The notes beneath the pieces were generated by a model. That model worked only from the letters and a program-made list of their open reading frames with translations, was not told where the DNA came from and did not search any database. A DNA stretch of 27,489 nt from assembly GCA_910589195.1 (NCBI GenBank), contig CAJUTC010000043.1, forward strand, positions 1 through 27,489, read 5' to 3'. The DNA comes from an uncultured Lachnospiraceae bacterium. Its GTDB lineage: Bacteria; Bacillota; Clostridia; Lachnospirales; Lachnospiraceae. Positions within the stretch are counted from its first letter, which is position 1, and every line of letters starts with the position of its first letter. Both the position numbers and the translations under genes were made by a program. Below are positions 7,049 through 15,006 of this stretch, in pieces.

Positions 7049-9940
7049 TTAATCACCGATGGTCACATTCGATGTCTTCAGTGCCCCGGTATTAATGATT
7101 TCATCCACACTGGTATATCCATAATACAGTTGATATACATTTTTTGCCACTTCTGCTGCGTTTGAAGAAGAATATCCATAGGGGATATTAACTGTAACAC
7201 AGATTTCCGGGTTGGAATATGGCCCGTAAGAAATAAAAAACGCATGATTTCCCCGGCTTTTGGACTCCTGGGCCGTACCAGTCTTTCCGGCAATTTCGAT
7301 TGGCAGATCCCGGAAAATCCTGGAAGCGGAACTTTCCTGAATCACGGCCCGCATCCCTTGCGCAACCGCATCCCAGGTGGAATCCTGGATATTAATATGG
7401 GAACTGGCTACCGGTGTAAAGTCCTCGATCAAATTTCCGTCAGAATCCGTTTCTTTTTCCAGCAGGCTCAATTCAAATACCGTTCCCCGATTCGCTAACG
7501 CTGCCACATACCTGGAAAGCTGTACATTAGTATAGTTATTCGTTCCCTGCCCCATGGCGGAACGCTCCGGGTCAATGTTTGAAATTTCTGGATCCCGCTC
7601 GGAAATTTCTACTCCAGAATCATGATCCAGACCAAACATGGTTGCATATTTTCTTAAGGTATCAAGCCCTTTTTCTGTATTATAGATCCCATTTTCATCC
7701 ATGGAAAGGCGGTGAGCCACATCCGCAAAGAAAAAGTTGCAGGAATTTTTCAACCCGCCTACTACATCCAGGGAACCATGATTGCCTGGACTGATCCAGC
7801 ATCGGATCGGCTGTGCGATTTCATCATAAACACCAGTACAGGTAATAATTTCTCCCAGGTCAATTACCCCTTCTTCCAGGCCGGCAACGGCAGTAATTGG
7901 CTTAAACGTAGAACCAGGTGCCTTCTGAGCCTGTGTCGCGTTATTGTAAAGAGGCTGGGACAAATCATTCTGGAGTTTGGAAAAGTACGCGCTGTCAACA
8001 GTTCCTGACATTCGGTTATTATCGTAACTTGGATACGTAACCAGTGCTTTTACTTTCCCGGTATTTACATCCGTAATCACACAAGCGCCACTGTAAGGAT
8101 CCAGGGCCAGTTGAGCCGGAGTAATCTGAATGTTTGATATTTTATCCAAAAGGAATGTGTAGGCGTAAGATTCCCCGTTGCTTTTTAACGCGGCAATCTC
8201 TTCTGGTTCCTCTTCCAAAACTCCCTGATCATATAAAGCAAGACAAAGCATCTTTCCCGTAATAATATGGTCGTTAATCAAGAAGCGGTAAATCCTTTTT
8301 GTAAACTGGGTATCTTCCATTAACTGTTCCAGACAATAATCTACCAAATGATTATAAATATCATCAGCGCTGGAATATCGGCTGTCCGCATTCAACTTTG
8401 TGGTGTCAATCCAACTGTCTGCAATTCCGGAATAAAGATAATCCCTTAAACTAATTTCATCGGCTTTCCAGGCAAGATAAGCTTCTCCTGTCACATCAAC
8501 TTTTGACTCATTAATAATCCCTACCGATGAAGATGACAAATACGAATAAATATAAACCATATAATTTGCCATATCTTTGGGCAAGTCCTTCATCATTGTG
8601 GCATGCTCGCTTATCAGCTCTGCCCTAAGCTGAGCCATAATCCTTTCTCTGGAGTTTTCAAAGGTACTTTGAATCTGCCGTTCCGTGTCGGAAGCATCTT
8701 CTGCTTCAAATTCGCTTAAAGAAAGGACATTATTATTGATCAACTGGTAATACGCATCTTTAATTGGTATTTTCAAATTGGTAGAGTCCGTATTTTCCGT
8801 ATTCGGTTCATCCTCCGGAACCAGCTTATTTACCAAAATACCAGCCAGCTGCCGTTCAATCAGATGGTAAATTCCCTTTTGGAGATTCGTATCCAGAGTA
8901 AGGTAAATATCATGGCCCGCAACCGGATCCGCTTCTTCTTTTACCTCACGAATCCGTCCACGGTTGTCTACATTTACCACACGATACCCCTTTTTCCCCT
9001 GCAGCTTCAGCTCCATGGAATCTTCAATTCCGATTAACCCTACCGTATCATTAATATCGTAATCCGGGTTAGACTTTTGCAGCTCATCCAACCGTTCTTT
9101 TTGTATCTTTCCAGTGTAGCCTAAAATTGCGGCAAAGTAAATGCTGTCATTATAAACCCTAACAGAAGATTCTTCAATATTTACCCCCTGCAGATCCGCC
9201 ATATTTTCCATAATTTCCACTACCGTTTCATCATCAATATAGGACGAAACGGTGGTGGATAAGTATTTTTGAAAGGATGTGAGTGACATGGTATACCGGA
9301 TATTGATAATTTCTAATGCTGTTTTATCATCCAGCATAATCGTGTTTCCTTTTTCATCCTTTAAATTTTCTAATCCGTACTCACGTTTCTTTTTTTCAAA
9401 AAGTTCCCTGGCGGTTATATCAACAAGATATTTGCCCAAATCCTTGTCTTGTTCTTCGCTAAGCTCGCTAATATTCCGCTTTCCGAAAATATCCCTTAAA
9501 AAACCGAGCCTGCTGGTTTCGCTGTAGGATGTGTAAATCATGTTTCCGCCTTCATCTAAACCTACTTCAAATTTACCTTCTACTCTGGCCCCATGCTTTT
9601 CTAAAATCGTTACAAGCCTAAGAAGCATCTCATTCATTTCCGCTGTTGTGCGGTAAGCGCCGTTATCTTGTATAGTAACTGAATACGCAAGCTCATTATA
9701 GGCCAGCAGATTTCCATTTGTGTCATATATGTTCCCTCTTGTACCGGGCGTGTACAAAATTTCCTCTGTCTGTTGAATATAATTATTCAGCATATCCTCC
9801 CCCTGGACAATCTGCAGATGAAACAGATGGGCTGCCAAAACCGCAAATAAGCAGGTAAACACAACCGTAAGGGCGAATAGTCTGGAATAAGCAACTTTTT
9901 GAATGAATTCTCTCAGTACTTCACGTAAATCTTCAAACAA
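7049..9940 (-). CDS. mrdA: penicillin-binding protein 2-type transpeptidase (class B PBP)
   Basis: 963 residues. It cross-links peptidoglycan in the elongasome with RodA. There is a short cytoplasmic tail, one membrane segment at about 22-42, and a pedestal starting TPGTRGNIYDTNGNLLAYN. Catalytic motifs are S677-T-F-K680, S733-C-N735 and K886-T-G-T. The protein is about 300 residues longer than E. coli PBP2. Most of the excess is an insertion at roughly 367-610, between LTLDTNLQKGIYHLI and the catalytic domain at ALDPYSGACVITDVNTGKV. Large PBP2s occur in Clostridia. The start is TTG at 9940: it overlaps the mreD stop by 8 nt, has GGAGAG upstream, and no ATG lies before the membrane segment. 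Neighbours mreCD and rodA support elongation rather than division. Confidence 0.95.
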   Translation of the reverse strand: MFEDLREVLREFIQKVAYSRLFALTVVFTCLFAVLAAHLFHLQIVQGEDMLNNYIQQTEEILYTPGTRGNIYDTNGNLLAYNELAYSVTIQDNGAYRTTAEMNEMLLRLVTILEKHGARVEGKFEVGLDEGGNMIYTSYSETSRLGFLRDIFGKRNISELSEEQDKDLGKYLVDITARELFEKKKREYGLENLKDEKGNTIMLDDKTALEIINIRYTMSLTSFQKYLSTTVSSYIDDETVVEIMENMADLQGVNIEESSVRVYNDSIYFAAILGYTGKIQKERLDELQKSNPDYDINDTVGLIGIEDSMELKLQGKKGYRVVNVDNRGRIREVKEEADPVAGHDIYLTLDTNLQKGIYHLIERQLAGILVNKLVPEDEPNTENTDSTNLKIPIKDAYYQLINNNVLSLSEFEAEDASDTERQIQSTFENSRERIMAQLRAELISEHATMMKDLPKDMANYMVYIYSYLSSSSVGIINESKVDVTGEAYLAWKADEISLRDYLYSGIADSWIDTTKLNADSRYSSADDIYNHLVDYCLEQLMEDTQFTKRIYRFLINDHIITGKMLCLALYDQGVLEEEPEEIAALKSNGESYAYTFLLDKISNIQITPAQLALDPYSGACVITDVNTGKVKALVTYPSYDNNRMSGTVDSAYFSKLQNDLSQPLYNNATQAQKAPGSTFKPITAVAGLEEGVIDLGEIITCTGVYDEIAQPIRCWISPGNHGSLDVVGGLKNSCNFFFADVAHRLSMDENGIYNTEKGLDTLRKYATMFGLDHDSGVEISERDPEISNIDPERSAMGQGTNNYTNVQLSRYVAALANRGTVFELSLLEKETDSDGNLIEDFTPVASSHINIQDSTWDAVAQGMRAVIQESSASRIFRDLPIEIAGKTGTAQESKSRGNHAFFISYGPYSNPEICVTVNIPYGYSSSNAAEVAKNVYQLYYGYTSVDEIINTGALKTSNVTIGD

Positions 9941-10451
9941 TGGTAGTATCTCTCCTTTTTTCCAGCTCCTCCAACATTCGGCTGGTAAATAAAAACAGCC
10001 GATATATGAACAGCGTGGTTACAACACTGAAAATGATTTCTGGCACCATAATTTCCCTGAAATAATACAATAGATTCAGCTTTCCCCGAATCAGGAAACG
10101 GAATACATACATATACATATTATATGCCAGCTCATTCAGTACACATAAAATTAGCGGAAGAGTAATATATTCCTCATAATAATATTTGGTAGCAATACCA
10201 TTAACATATCCAATATAAACAAATATCAGCATGTAAAACCCAAAGGGACCGCTGTAAAATAAATCAGAAAGAAATCCCGCAAACAGACCATATAACATCC
10301 CAGCCCAGCTTCCATGGATAAAGCCGAAGGAAAATGTCAGGATCAAAAGCAGGTTTGGCGCCGCTGACAAAAAAGGGAGCATGGGAAAAATGCAAATCTG
10401 AACCGTAAAGGCCAGAATCATTAAAAGCAGGTTAGCAAAAATCCGCTTCAT
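9933..10451 (-). CDS. mreD: rod shape-determining protein MreD
   Basis: 172 residues, small and polytopic, with about five hydrophobic segments beginning FANLLLMILAFTVQICIF. MreD is a membrane partner of MreC in the elongasome. Family features are the early LLILTFSFGFIHGSWAGMLYG stretch and AGFLSDLFYSGPFG (about 60-75), the conserved GxxxGLxxD-like region. The start ATG overlaps the mreC stop (ATGA), and its own stop lies inside the start of the PBP2 gene, so all three are translationally coupled. Identification rests on this hydrophobic pattern plus the mreC/PBP2 context. Confidence 0.93.
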   Translation of the reverse strand: MKRIFANLLLMILAFTVQICIFPMLPFLSAAPNLLLILTFSFGFIHGSWAGMLYGLFAGFLSDLFYSGPFGFYMLIFVYIGYVNGIATKYYYEEYITLPLILCVLNELAYNMYMYVFRFLIRGKLNLLYYFREIMVPEIIFSVVTTLFIYRLFLFTSRMLEELEKRRDTTIV

Positions 10452-11308
10452 GAACCTGCCCCCTCTCCCAGGGCTTCATCCCCTATTTGCTTCGTTCCAG
10501 TAATAATCAAAACCTCTTGTAAATTATCAAAGTCCGCCACTGGAATCAGATAACCTGATTTGGTAAGCCGTTTTGGATCTACTGTAATGTCCGCGGCATA
10601 TCCGATCAAGATTCCGGGAAGGAATTTTGAACTGATGTGGGATGTGATAATCCGATCTCCGTCTTTCACATCTCCATCCTTTGTAATATTTGTAATCCGA
10701 AGCCGCCCTTCCTGGAATAACGTTAAATCTCCTGCCACAATACAGTTATCTCCTGACTGGATCGCCATGGCGCTGACACGGCTGGAATCATCAATAATCG
10801 AACGTACTGTAGCGTAATTCGCGCCTACATCAGTTACGATTCCCACCAATCCCCCTCCAGCCATTACATTATCATCAACCTCAACGCCATCGGCAGAGCC
10901 TTTATTCACCCGGAAAACCTGAAACCAGTCCCCGGAATCTTTTGCGATGATCCTGGCTCCGATTTTTTCATATTCCATATAATCCTGATCAAGCTGGTAC
11001 AGGCTGCGCAGTCTGTCTAGTTCAAACTCTCCGGCCAAAAGGCGGTTATTTTCCTCTGTCAGACGCGCAATTTCCTCCTTTAACCGCTCATTCTCGGCAA
11101 GGGCGCTTTTTAGCTGGCTGTAATCTCTGATTTCCGTATAAATCCCCTTTCCCACTGCGTTTACGCCAGTTTGAAGGGGAACCAGAATATATCCCACACC
11201 AGTTCTTAAAGGTTCCATAACTCCGTCTTTTATTGAAGTAATTCCTATCAGCAGGATACAGATAACCGTTAGACTGGTTAACAGATATTTGCTGCGTTTC
11301 TTTTCCAT
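10448..11308 (-). CDS. mreC: rod shape-determining protein MreC
   Basis: 286 residues. A basic start (MEKKRSK), one membrane segment at about 8-25, then a coiled coil at about 62-103 (LKSALAENERLKEEIARLTE) lead into the double beta-barrel ectodomain. Family marks are IIAKDSGDWFQVFRVNKGSADGV, VVDDNVMAGGGLVGIVT and SRVSAMAIQSGDNCIVAG. MreC dimerises outside the membrane and activates PBP2/RodA. The ATG abuts the radC stop exactly (TAGATG), with GAGGA 9 nt upstream. In most Firmicutes mreB lies between radC and mreC. Here it does not, so this MreC must work with an MreB/Mbl encoded elsewhere or without one. Confidence 0.96.
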   Translation of the reverse strand: MEKKRSKYLLTSLTVICILLIGITSIKDGVMEPLRTGVGYILVPLQTGVNAVGKGIYTEIRDYSQLKSALAENERLKEEIARLTEENNRLLAGEFELDRLRSLYQLDQDYMEYEKIGARIIAKDSGDWFQVFRVNKGSADGVEVDDNVMAGGGLVGIVTDVGANYATVRSIIDDSSRVSAMAIQSGDNCIVAGDLTLFQEGRLRITNITKDGDVKDGDRIITSHISSKFLPGILIGYAADITVDPKRLTKSGYLIPVADFDNLQEVLIITGTKQIGDEALGEGAGS

Positions 11309-12025
11309 CTATATTATTCCTCGTTCCCGTAAACTTATATAAGTAGTATCGCCAATGATAATATGATCTAGCAAAAAAATTCCCAGAACCTGTCCGGATT
11401 CCAAAACCCGCCTTGTTAACAACTCATCATTCCGGCTTGGGGTAGGATCACCGCTGGGATGATTATGAACCAGGATCAGAGCTACCGCGCCACACCGAAG
11501 CGCTTCAATAAAAATTTCTCTAGGGGAAATCACAGAAGCATTTACCGTTCCCTTGGAAAGGATCCTATCCTGAAGCAAATGCTGTTTCGTATCAAAAAAT
11601 AATACTCGAACCTGTTCCTGTTCTAAATGGCGCATATCTTCCATACAGTAGTTTGCGATTTCTGTCGGTTCTTTTAATATAGGCTGTTTGGATTTAGCCG
11701 CCCGCTTCCAAATTCTCCTGGAAAGTTCTCCCACGCATAAAAGCTGGATCCCCTTTACTTTCCCGATCCCCTTTACTTTCATAAATTCTGCCAATGAAAG
11801 ATGCAAAAGCCCTAAAATACCCGTATTTGGGTAATTTAAGGCTAGTATCTTCTGTGCCAGTTCCAGGGAAGTTTCTTCTGTAGAGCCGGTTCGGATGATG
11901 ATAGCCAGAAGTTCCGCATCCGTCAGATGCTCCGGCCCCATCTTCAGGCAGCGCTCATAAGGGCGTTCTTCTGCCGGAAGTTCTTTCATATTCTTTCGTT
12001 TTGTTTTTTGATTATTAATATCCAT
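11309..12025 (-). CDS. radC: RadC-family JAMM-domain protein
   Basis: 238 residues. The N-terminal half has a helix-hairpin-helix (KVKGIGKVKGIQLL, about 83-96). The C-terminal half is a JAB/MPN domain with a complete JAMM zinc site: upstream E170 (SPREIFIEAL), H187-N-H189, S197 and D200 in HNHPSGDPTPSRND. RadC was named as a DNA repair protein, but its biochemical role is unsettled; a metal-dependent hydrolase is likely from the motif. It sits between a DUF4321 gene and mreC, the standard Firmicutes position. The ATG at 12025 has AGGGG only 2 nt away, so the ribosome site is poor. ATG at codon 13 has none, so the longer form is kept with some doubt. Confidence 0.95.
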   Translation of the reverse strand: MDINNQKTKRKNMKELPAEERPYERCLKMGPEHLTDAELLAIIIRTGSTEETSLELAQKILALNYPNTGILGLLHLSLAEFMKVKGIGKVKGIQLLCVGELSRRIWKRAAKSKQPILKEPTEIANYCMEDMRHLEQEQVRVLFFDTKQHLLQDRILSKGTVNASVISPREIFIEALRCGAVALILVHNHPSGDPTPSRNDELLTRRVLESGQVLGIFLLDHIIIGDTTYISLRERGII

Positions 12026-12072
12026 ATCCCCTGCTTTCCACTCTCCAAGTACAGCCCGGGGAACTTATAATA

Positions 12073-12324
12073 TTATAGCCAATGATAAATCAGTATCGCC
12101 AGGGCCATCCCGATTAATCCAGCCATCGTGATTCGAATTGACATCCCAAACGTAATCACAAGGATTCCCAAATCCAAGACAAAAGGAGTATTTAACCCGA
12201 AGGAATCGCCGAAATTCAGCCAGGAAAGCACAGGCACTCCTTCTGTCAGGCTACCCACAAAACCTCCCAGCACAATTGCCGCCAGCAGAAAAAGCAACAG
12301 TATCCAGCAATTTTTCTCCCTCAT
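12073..12324 (-). CDS. DUF4321-type small membrane protein
   Basis: 83 residues with two or three hydrophobic segments: WILLLFLLAAIVLGGFVGSL near the N-terminus, then LDLGILVITFGMSIRITMAG and LIGMALAILIYHWL. The sequence between them (FGDSFGLNTPFVLDLG) is typical of the DUF4321 family in Clostridia, where the gene stands near maf, radC and mreBCD. Function is unknown. It is the first gene of the long operon: a promoter lies 29 nt before its start and radC begins 47 nt after it. GAGGAG lies about 10 nt upstream of the ATG. The maf gene often found beside it is absent here. Confidence 0.85.
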   Translation of the reverse strand: MREKNCWILLLFLLAAIVLGGFVGSLTEGVPVLSWLNFGDSFGLNTPFVLDLGILVITFGMSIRITMAGLIGMALAILIYHWL

Positions 12325-12352
12325 GATCCCCGCACTCCTCTAACCCTGATAT

Positions 12353-12381
12353 ATTCTACCATAACTTTTCAATTCTGTATA
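12353..12381 (-). promoter_or_regulatory. promoter of the DUF4321-radC-mre-min-rodA operon
   Basis: TATACA (12376-12381), a 17-nt spacer and TAGAAT (12353-12358) on the minus strand, with a predicted start near 12346. This is the only plausible promoter ahead of the roughly 10-kb gene run, apart from weak internal candidates at minD and the P-loop gene. Confidence 0.55.
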
Positions 12382-12419
12382 TGTTTTGCAAAATATTTAT
12401 AATACTTTAAGTTTTTGCC

Positions 12420-12544
12420 ATTGCTGTTCACATACGTTCACAGCGGCAAGCAAAAATCCATGAAAGTCCCTGACGGTTATAAGATTTTTGCTTGCTGAAC
12501 ACTACATGAGTTTATCATACGGTCAGAGCAGCATGTGCGCTGAT
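12420..12544 (-). repeat. intergenic inverted-repeat cluster after ynbB
   Basis: Three stem-loops in a row. The central one is a perfect 13-bp inverted repeat, GCAAGCAAAAATC at 12446-12458 and its complement at 12483-12495, around a 24-nt loop, extendable by GTTCA/TGAAC with a 5-nt bulge. A 7-bp imperfect stem (TCAGAGC with GCGCTGA, 12523-12543) begins 1 nt beyond the ynbB stop. A short GCTGT/ACAGC stem lies at 12424-12445. No U-run follows any stem on either strand, so this is not a standard intrinsic terminator. It could be a structured RNA end, a small non-coding RNA, or a dispersed palindromic element. Confidence 0.6.
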
Positions 12545-13825
12545 CTACCAAAACAGTAACTTTTTATCATCCATTTTCTGCAGTGACATCATAATGCCAA
12601 GTTTTGCGTGATGCCAAGTTAATCCCCCCTGAAAGTAAACGGTATACGGAGGTTTGATAGGGCCGTCCGCGCTTAACTCAATCGAAGAGCCTTGCACAAA
12701 CGCGCCTGCTGCCATAATTACAGGAGCGTCATATCCTGGCATATCCAACGGTTCCGGAGTTACGAAGCTGTCTACCGGAGCTGCCGCTTGGATTCCCTGG
12801 CAAAAAGCAATTACGCCTTCCGGATTGCCAAAGGTTATGGCCTGAATAATGTCAAACCGTTCTTCCCTGCTGTCCGGAACTACCGAAAAGCCTAATTTTT
12901 CATATACATTCGCGGCAAAAATCGCCCCTTTTAACGCAGACGCTACCACAGTCGGGGCCAGAAAAAGCCCTTGGTAAAAAGCTGTGTTAAGACCCAGGCT
13001 TGCACCCACTTCTCTTCCTAATCCCGGGGCACTCAGCCTGTAAGATGCCCGTTCAATACACGCTTTCTTTCCCGCGATATAACCACCGATAGGCGCCAGA
13101 CCGCCTCCTGGATTTTTAATCAGGGAACCGACTATCATATCCGCTCCCACATCGGAAGGCTCTATTGTTTCAACAAATTCCCCATAGCAGTTATCTACCA
13201 TACAGATAACATCTGGCTTTTTACTTTTAATAAAACTAATTAATTTTCCAATCTGTTCTACGGAAAATGTGGGACGTGGATCATAGCCTTTTGAGCGTTG
13301 AATGGTTACCAGCTTTGTTTTTTCTTTGATTGCGGTTCCAATGGCTTCATAATCAAATGTACCATCCGAAAGCAAGTCCACTTGCCGATAGGAAACGCCG
13401 TATTCTTTTAAAGACCCGGAAGATTCCCGAATTCCAATTACCTCCTCTAAGGTGTCATACGGTTTTCCCACCGGTGACAGCAATTCATCCCCGGGCCGCA
13501 AATTTCCGGAAAGGGCAACGTGAAGGGCATGGGTTCCGCTGATTAAATTGGGGCGCACCAGCGCCGCTTCTGTATGGAACAGATGGGCATACACCTGTTC
13601 CAGTGTATCCCGCCCTAAATCGTTGTAGCCATACCCGGTAGTGGCGGCAAAGTGAACATCACTGACACGGTTATCCTGCATGGCTTTTATAACTTTCATC
13701 TGGTTATATTCGGCTGTATGGTCAATCTGTTCAAACCGTGGTTTTAAGGATTCTTCTACTTCTTCACAAAAATCCAATACCTTTGAACTGATTCCCAAAC
13801 TTTGGTAAATTTCGTTTGTATTCAT
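12545..13825 (-). CDS. ynbB: PLP-dependent YnbB / aluminum-resistance (methionine gamma-lyase-like) family protein
   Basis: 426 residues. A fold-type I PLP enzyme of the family labelled aluminum resistance protein or methionine gamma-lyase family. The aspartate pairing with the PLP ring is likely D211 (VICMVDNCYGEF) and the Schiff-base lysine K237 (GSLIKNPGGGLAPIGG). LISGTHALHVAL (95-106) forms the phosphate-binding helix start. The substrate is not established for this family; a C-S lyase activity is inferred from fold relatives. miaA followed by ynbB is a conserved Firmicutes order, usually with hfq between, which is missing here. It has its own promoter (13891-13919) with a palindrome in the spacer. 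The ribosome site is weak (AAGG 2 nt from ATG). Confidence 0.92.
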   Translation of the reverse strand: MNTNEIYQSLGISSKVLDFCEEVEESLKPRFEQIDHTAEYNQMKVIKAMQDNRVSDVHFAATTGYGYNDLGRDTLEQVYAHLFHTEAALVRPNLISGTHALHVALSGNLRPGDELLSPVGKPYDTLEEVIGIRESSGSLKEYGVSYRQVDLLSDGTFDYEAIGTAIKEKTKLVTIQRSKGYDPRPTFSVEQIGKLISFIKSKKPDVICMVDNCYGEFVETIEPSDVGADMIVGSLIKNPGGGLAPIGGYIAGKKACIERASYRLSAPGLGREVGASLGLNTAFYQGLFLAPTVVASALKGAIFAANVYEKLGFSVVPDSREERFDIIQAITFGNPEGVIAFCQGIQAAAPVDSFVTPEPLDMPGYDAPVIMAAGAFVQGSSIELSADGPIKPPYTVYFQGGLTWHHAKLGIMMSLQKMDDKKLLFW

Positions 13826-13890
13826 AACCTTATCTTCTTTCTTGTTGTTAATATGATTCTAATCTTCTCTTATTTTCGATTTTCTCTTTT

Positions 13891-13919
13891 ATTTTGCACA
13901 TTTCCCATGTGATTGTCAA
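13891..13919 (-). promoter_or_regulatory. ynbB promoter with palindrome in the spacer
   Basis: A perfect TTGACA (13914-13919), a 17-nt spacer and CAAAAT (13891-13896). The spacer contains CACAT-GGGAA-ATGTG (13897-13911), an inverted repeat lying exactly between the -35 and -10 boxes, where a bound repressor would block polymerase. The predicted leader is about 60 nt. Confidence 0.6.
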
Positions 13920-13952
13920 TTTCTTTTCATCGATTTCTTTCTGCCTTTTATC

Positions 13953-14924
13953 TTATCTTTTTCCAAAAATACTGCCCGAAAGAATGGTATCTGAAATTTG
14001 TTCCGTCATATGCTGGAGAACCCGGTCCAGGTCATAGTCAAATTCCGGCAAATTCAGCCAGCGTACATCCTGTTCCCGTTTAAACCAGGTTAACTGACGC
14101 TTGGCAAAGTGGCGGGTATCCCGTTTTAAAACAGAAACTGCTTCCTCTAAGGTACACGAGCCGTTTAAATAGTCCAATATTTCCTTATATCCCAGACCCT
14201 GCATAGACACCATTTCCCGGTGGCATCCCATATTCTTCAGGTTTTCCACTTCTTTCACCAGCCCCTGTTCCATCATCTGGTCAACCCGCTTTTCAATCCT
14301 TTTATAAAGCAAGTCCCGGTCCGTATTCATTACATAGTAGATGAACTGATAAGGGGATTCTTTTTGGTGCTGGGCCTGGTTATGAACCGATATGGGTTCT
14401 CCTGTCTGGCGAAAATATTCCAATGCCCGGATCACTCGTTTTTTATTATTACTGTGGATTATTTTTGCTGATTCCGGATCCACTTGAGCCAAAAGCTGAT
14501 GGAGATATTCGCTTCCCCTTTCTTTGGCCACCGCTTCCAGCTCCATGCGGATGCTATCATCTTCCGAATTTTTGGTAAAATCAATATCGTAGAGAAGCGC
14601 CTGGATATAGAAACCGGTTCCTCCCGCAATAATGGGAATATTCCCATGAGAATAGATTATTTTTAAAGCCTCTTTTGCCATTTGCTGGAAAATCACAACA
14701 TTAAAATCTTGTATAGGCTCCAGCACATCAATCAGATAATGGTTGACGCCATCCATTTCTCTGGAAGTAATCTTTGCGGAACCAATATCCATATGCCGGT
14801 AGACCTGCATAGAATCCGCGCTGACGATTTCGCCGCCAATTTCTTTAGCAAGTTTTATGGAAAGTTCCGTTTTTCCTACGGCAGTGGGTCCGGCCAAAAT
14901 AATAAGGGGAGGCTTTTTTGTCAT
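13953..14924 (-). CDS. miaA: tRNA dimethylallyltransferase MiaA
   Basis: 323 residues. MiaA transfers a dimethylallyl group to N6 of A37 in tRNAs reading codons that start with U; MiaB, encoded upstream in this operon, then adds methylthio. The P-loop is AGPTAVGKTEL (11-21). It continues GGEIVSADSMQVYRHMDIGSAK (catalytic Asp37), then IPIIAGGTGFYIQALL and the C-terminal DTRHFAKRQLTWFKRE. The frame also opens at TTG 14936, but ATG 14924 gives the usual short N-terminus (MTKKPPLIILAG). Neither start has a recognisable ribosome site, unlike most genes here. The 143 nt between mutL and this start contain two stem-loops and a possible leader ORF (14962-15006). Translation may therefore depend on RNA folding or upstream translation. 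Confidence 0.96.
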   Translation of the reverse strand: MTKKPPLIILAGPTAVGKTELSIKLAKEIGGEIVSADSMQVYRHMDIGSAKITSREMDGVNHYLIDVLEPIQDFNVVIFQQMAKEALKIIYSHGNIPIIAGGTGFYIQALLYDIDFTKNSEDDSIRMELEAVAKERGSEYLHQLLAQVDPESAKIIHSNNKKRVIRALEYFRQTGEPISVHNQAQHQKESPYQFIYYVMNTDRDLLYKRIEKRVDQMMEQGLVKEVENLKNMGCHREMVSMQGLGYKEILDYLNGSCTLEEAVSVLKRDTRHFAKRQLTWFKREQDVRWLNLPEFDYDLDRVLQHMTEQISDTILSGSIFGKR

Positions 14925-14939
14925 ATTTTGCACCAAGAC

Positions 14940-15006
14940 TCAAAAAAACATATTCGCATGTTCATTTGAGGCGCAAACACAAAGGGTGAATGATATGTGT
15001 TTGCAT
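14940..15006 (-). promoter_or_regulatory. structured miaA leader with possible 14-codon leader ORF
   Basis: A short ORF (14962-15006) encodes MQTHIIHPLCLRLK and is preceded by AAAGGA 4 nt before its ATG. Its middle codons are TTG TGT TTG, all starting with U, the class read by MiaA-modified tRNAs. Stem 1 pairs GCAAACACA (14996-15004) with TGTGTTTGC (14973-14981). Stem 2 (14940-14969) pairs 12-nt arms with one mismatch and one G-U, and the ORF stop lies in its arm. A 7-bp alternative pairing (AAGGGTG near 15031-15037 with CACCCTT at 14982-14988) also exists. The structures are seen in the sequence; a regulatory role is inference. Confidence 0.35.

Noticed and set aside
11747..11780. A 16-nt exact direct repeat (period 18) inside radC.
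   Set aside because: It encodes KVKGIG then KVKGIQ in the helix-hairpin-helix. The protein aligns without an insertion with ordinary RadC, so the repeat reflects the motif's own symmetry, not a recent duplication.
12446..12495. The 13-bp stem as an intrinsic terminator of ynbB.
   Set aside because: No U-run follows the stem on either strand and the loop is long (24 nt).
14682..14969. A plus-strand ORF of 95 codons overlapping the miaA 5' end.
   Set aside because: It is antisense to conserved miaA codons, has no ribosome site and no family resemblance.
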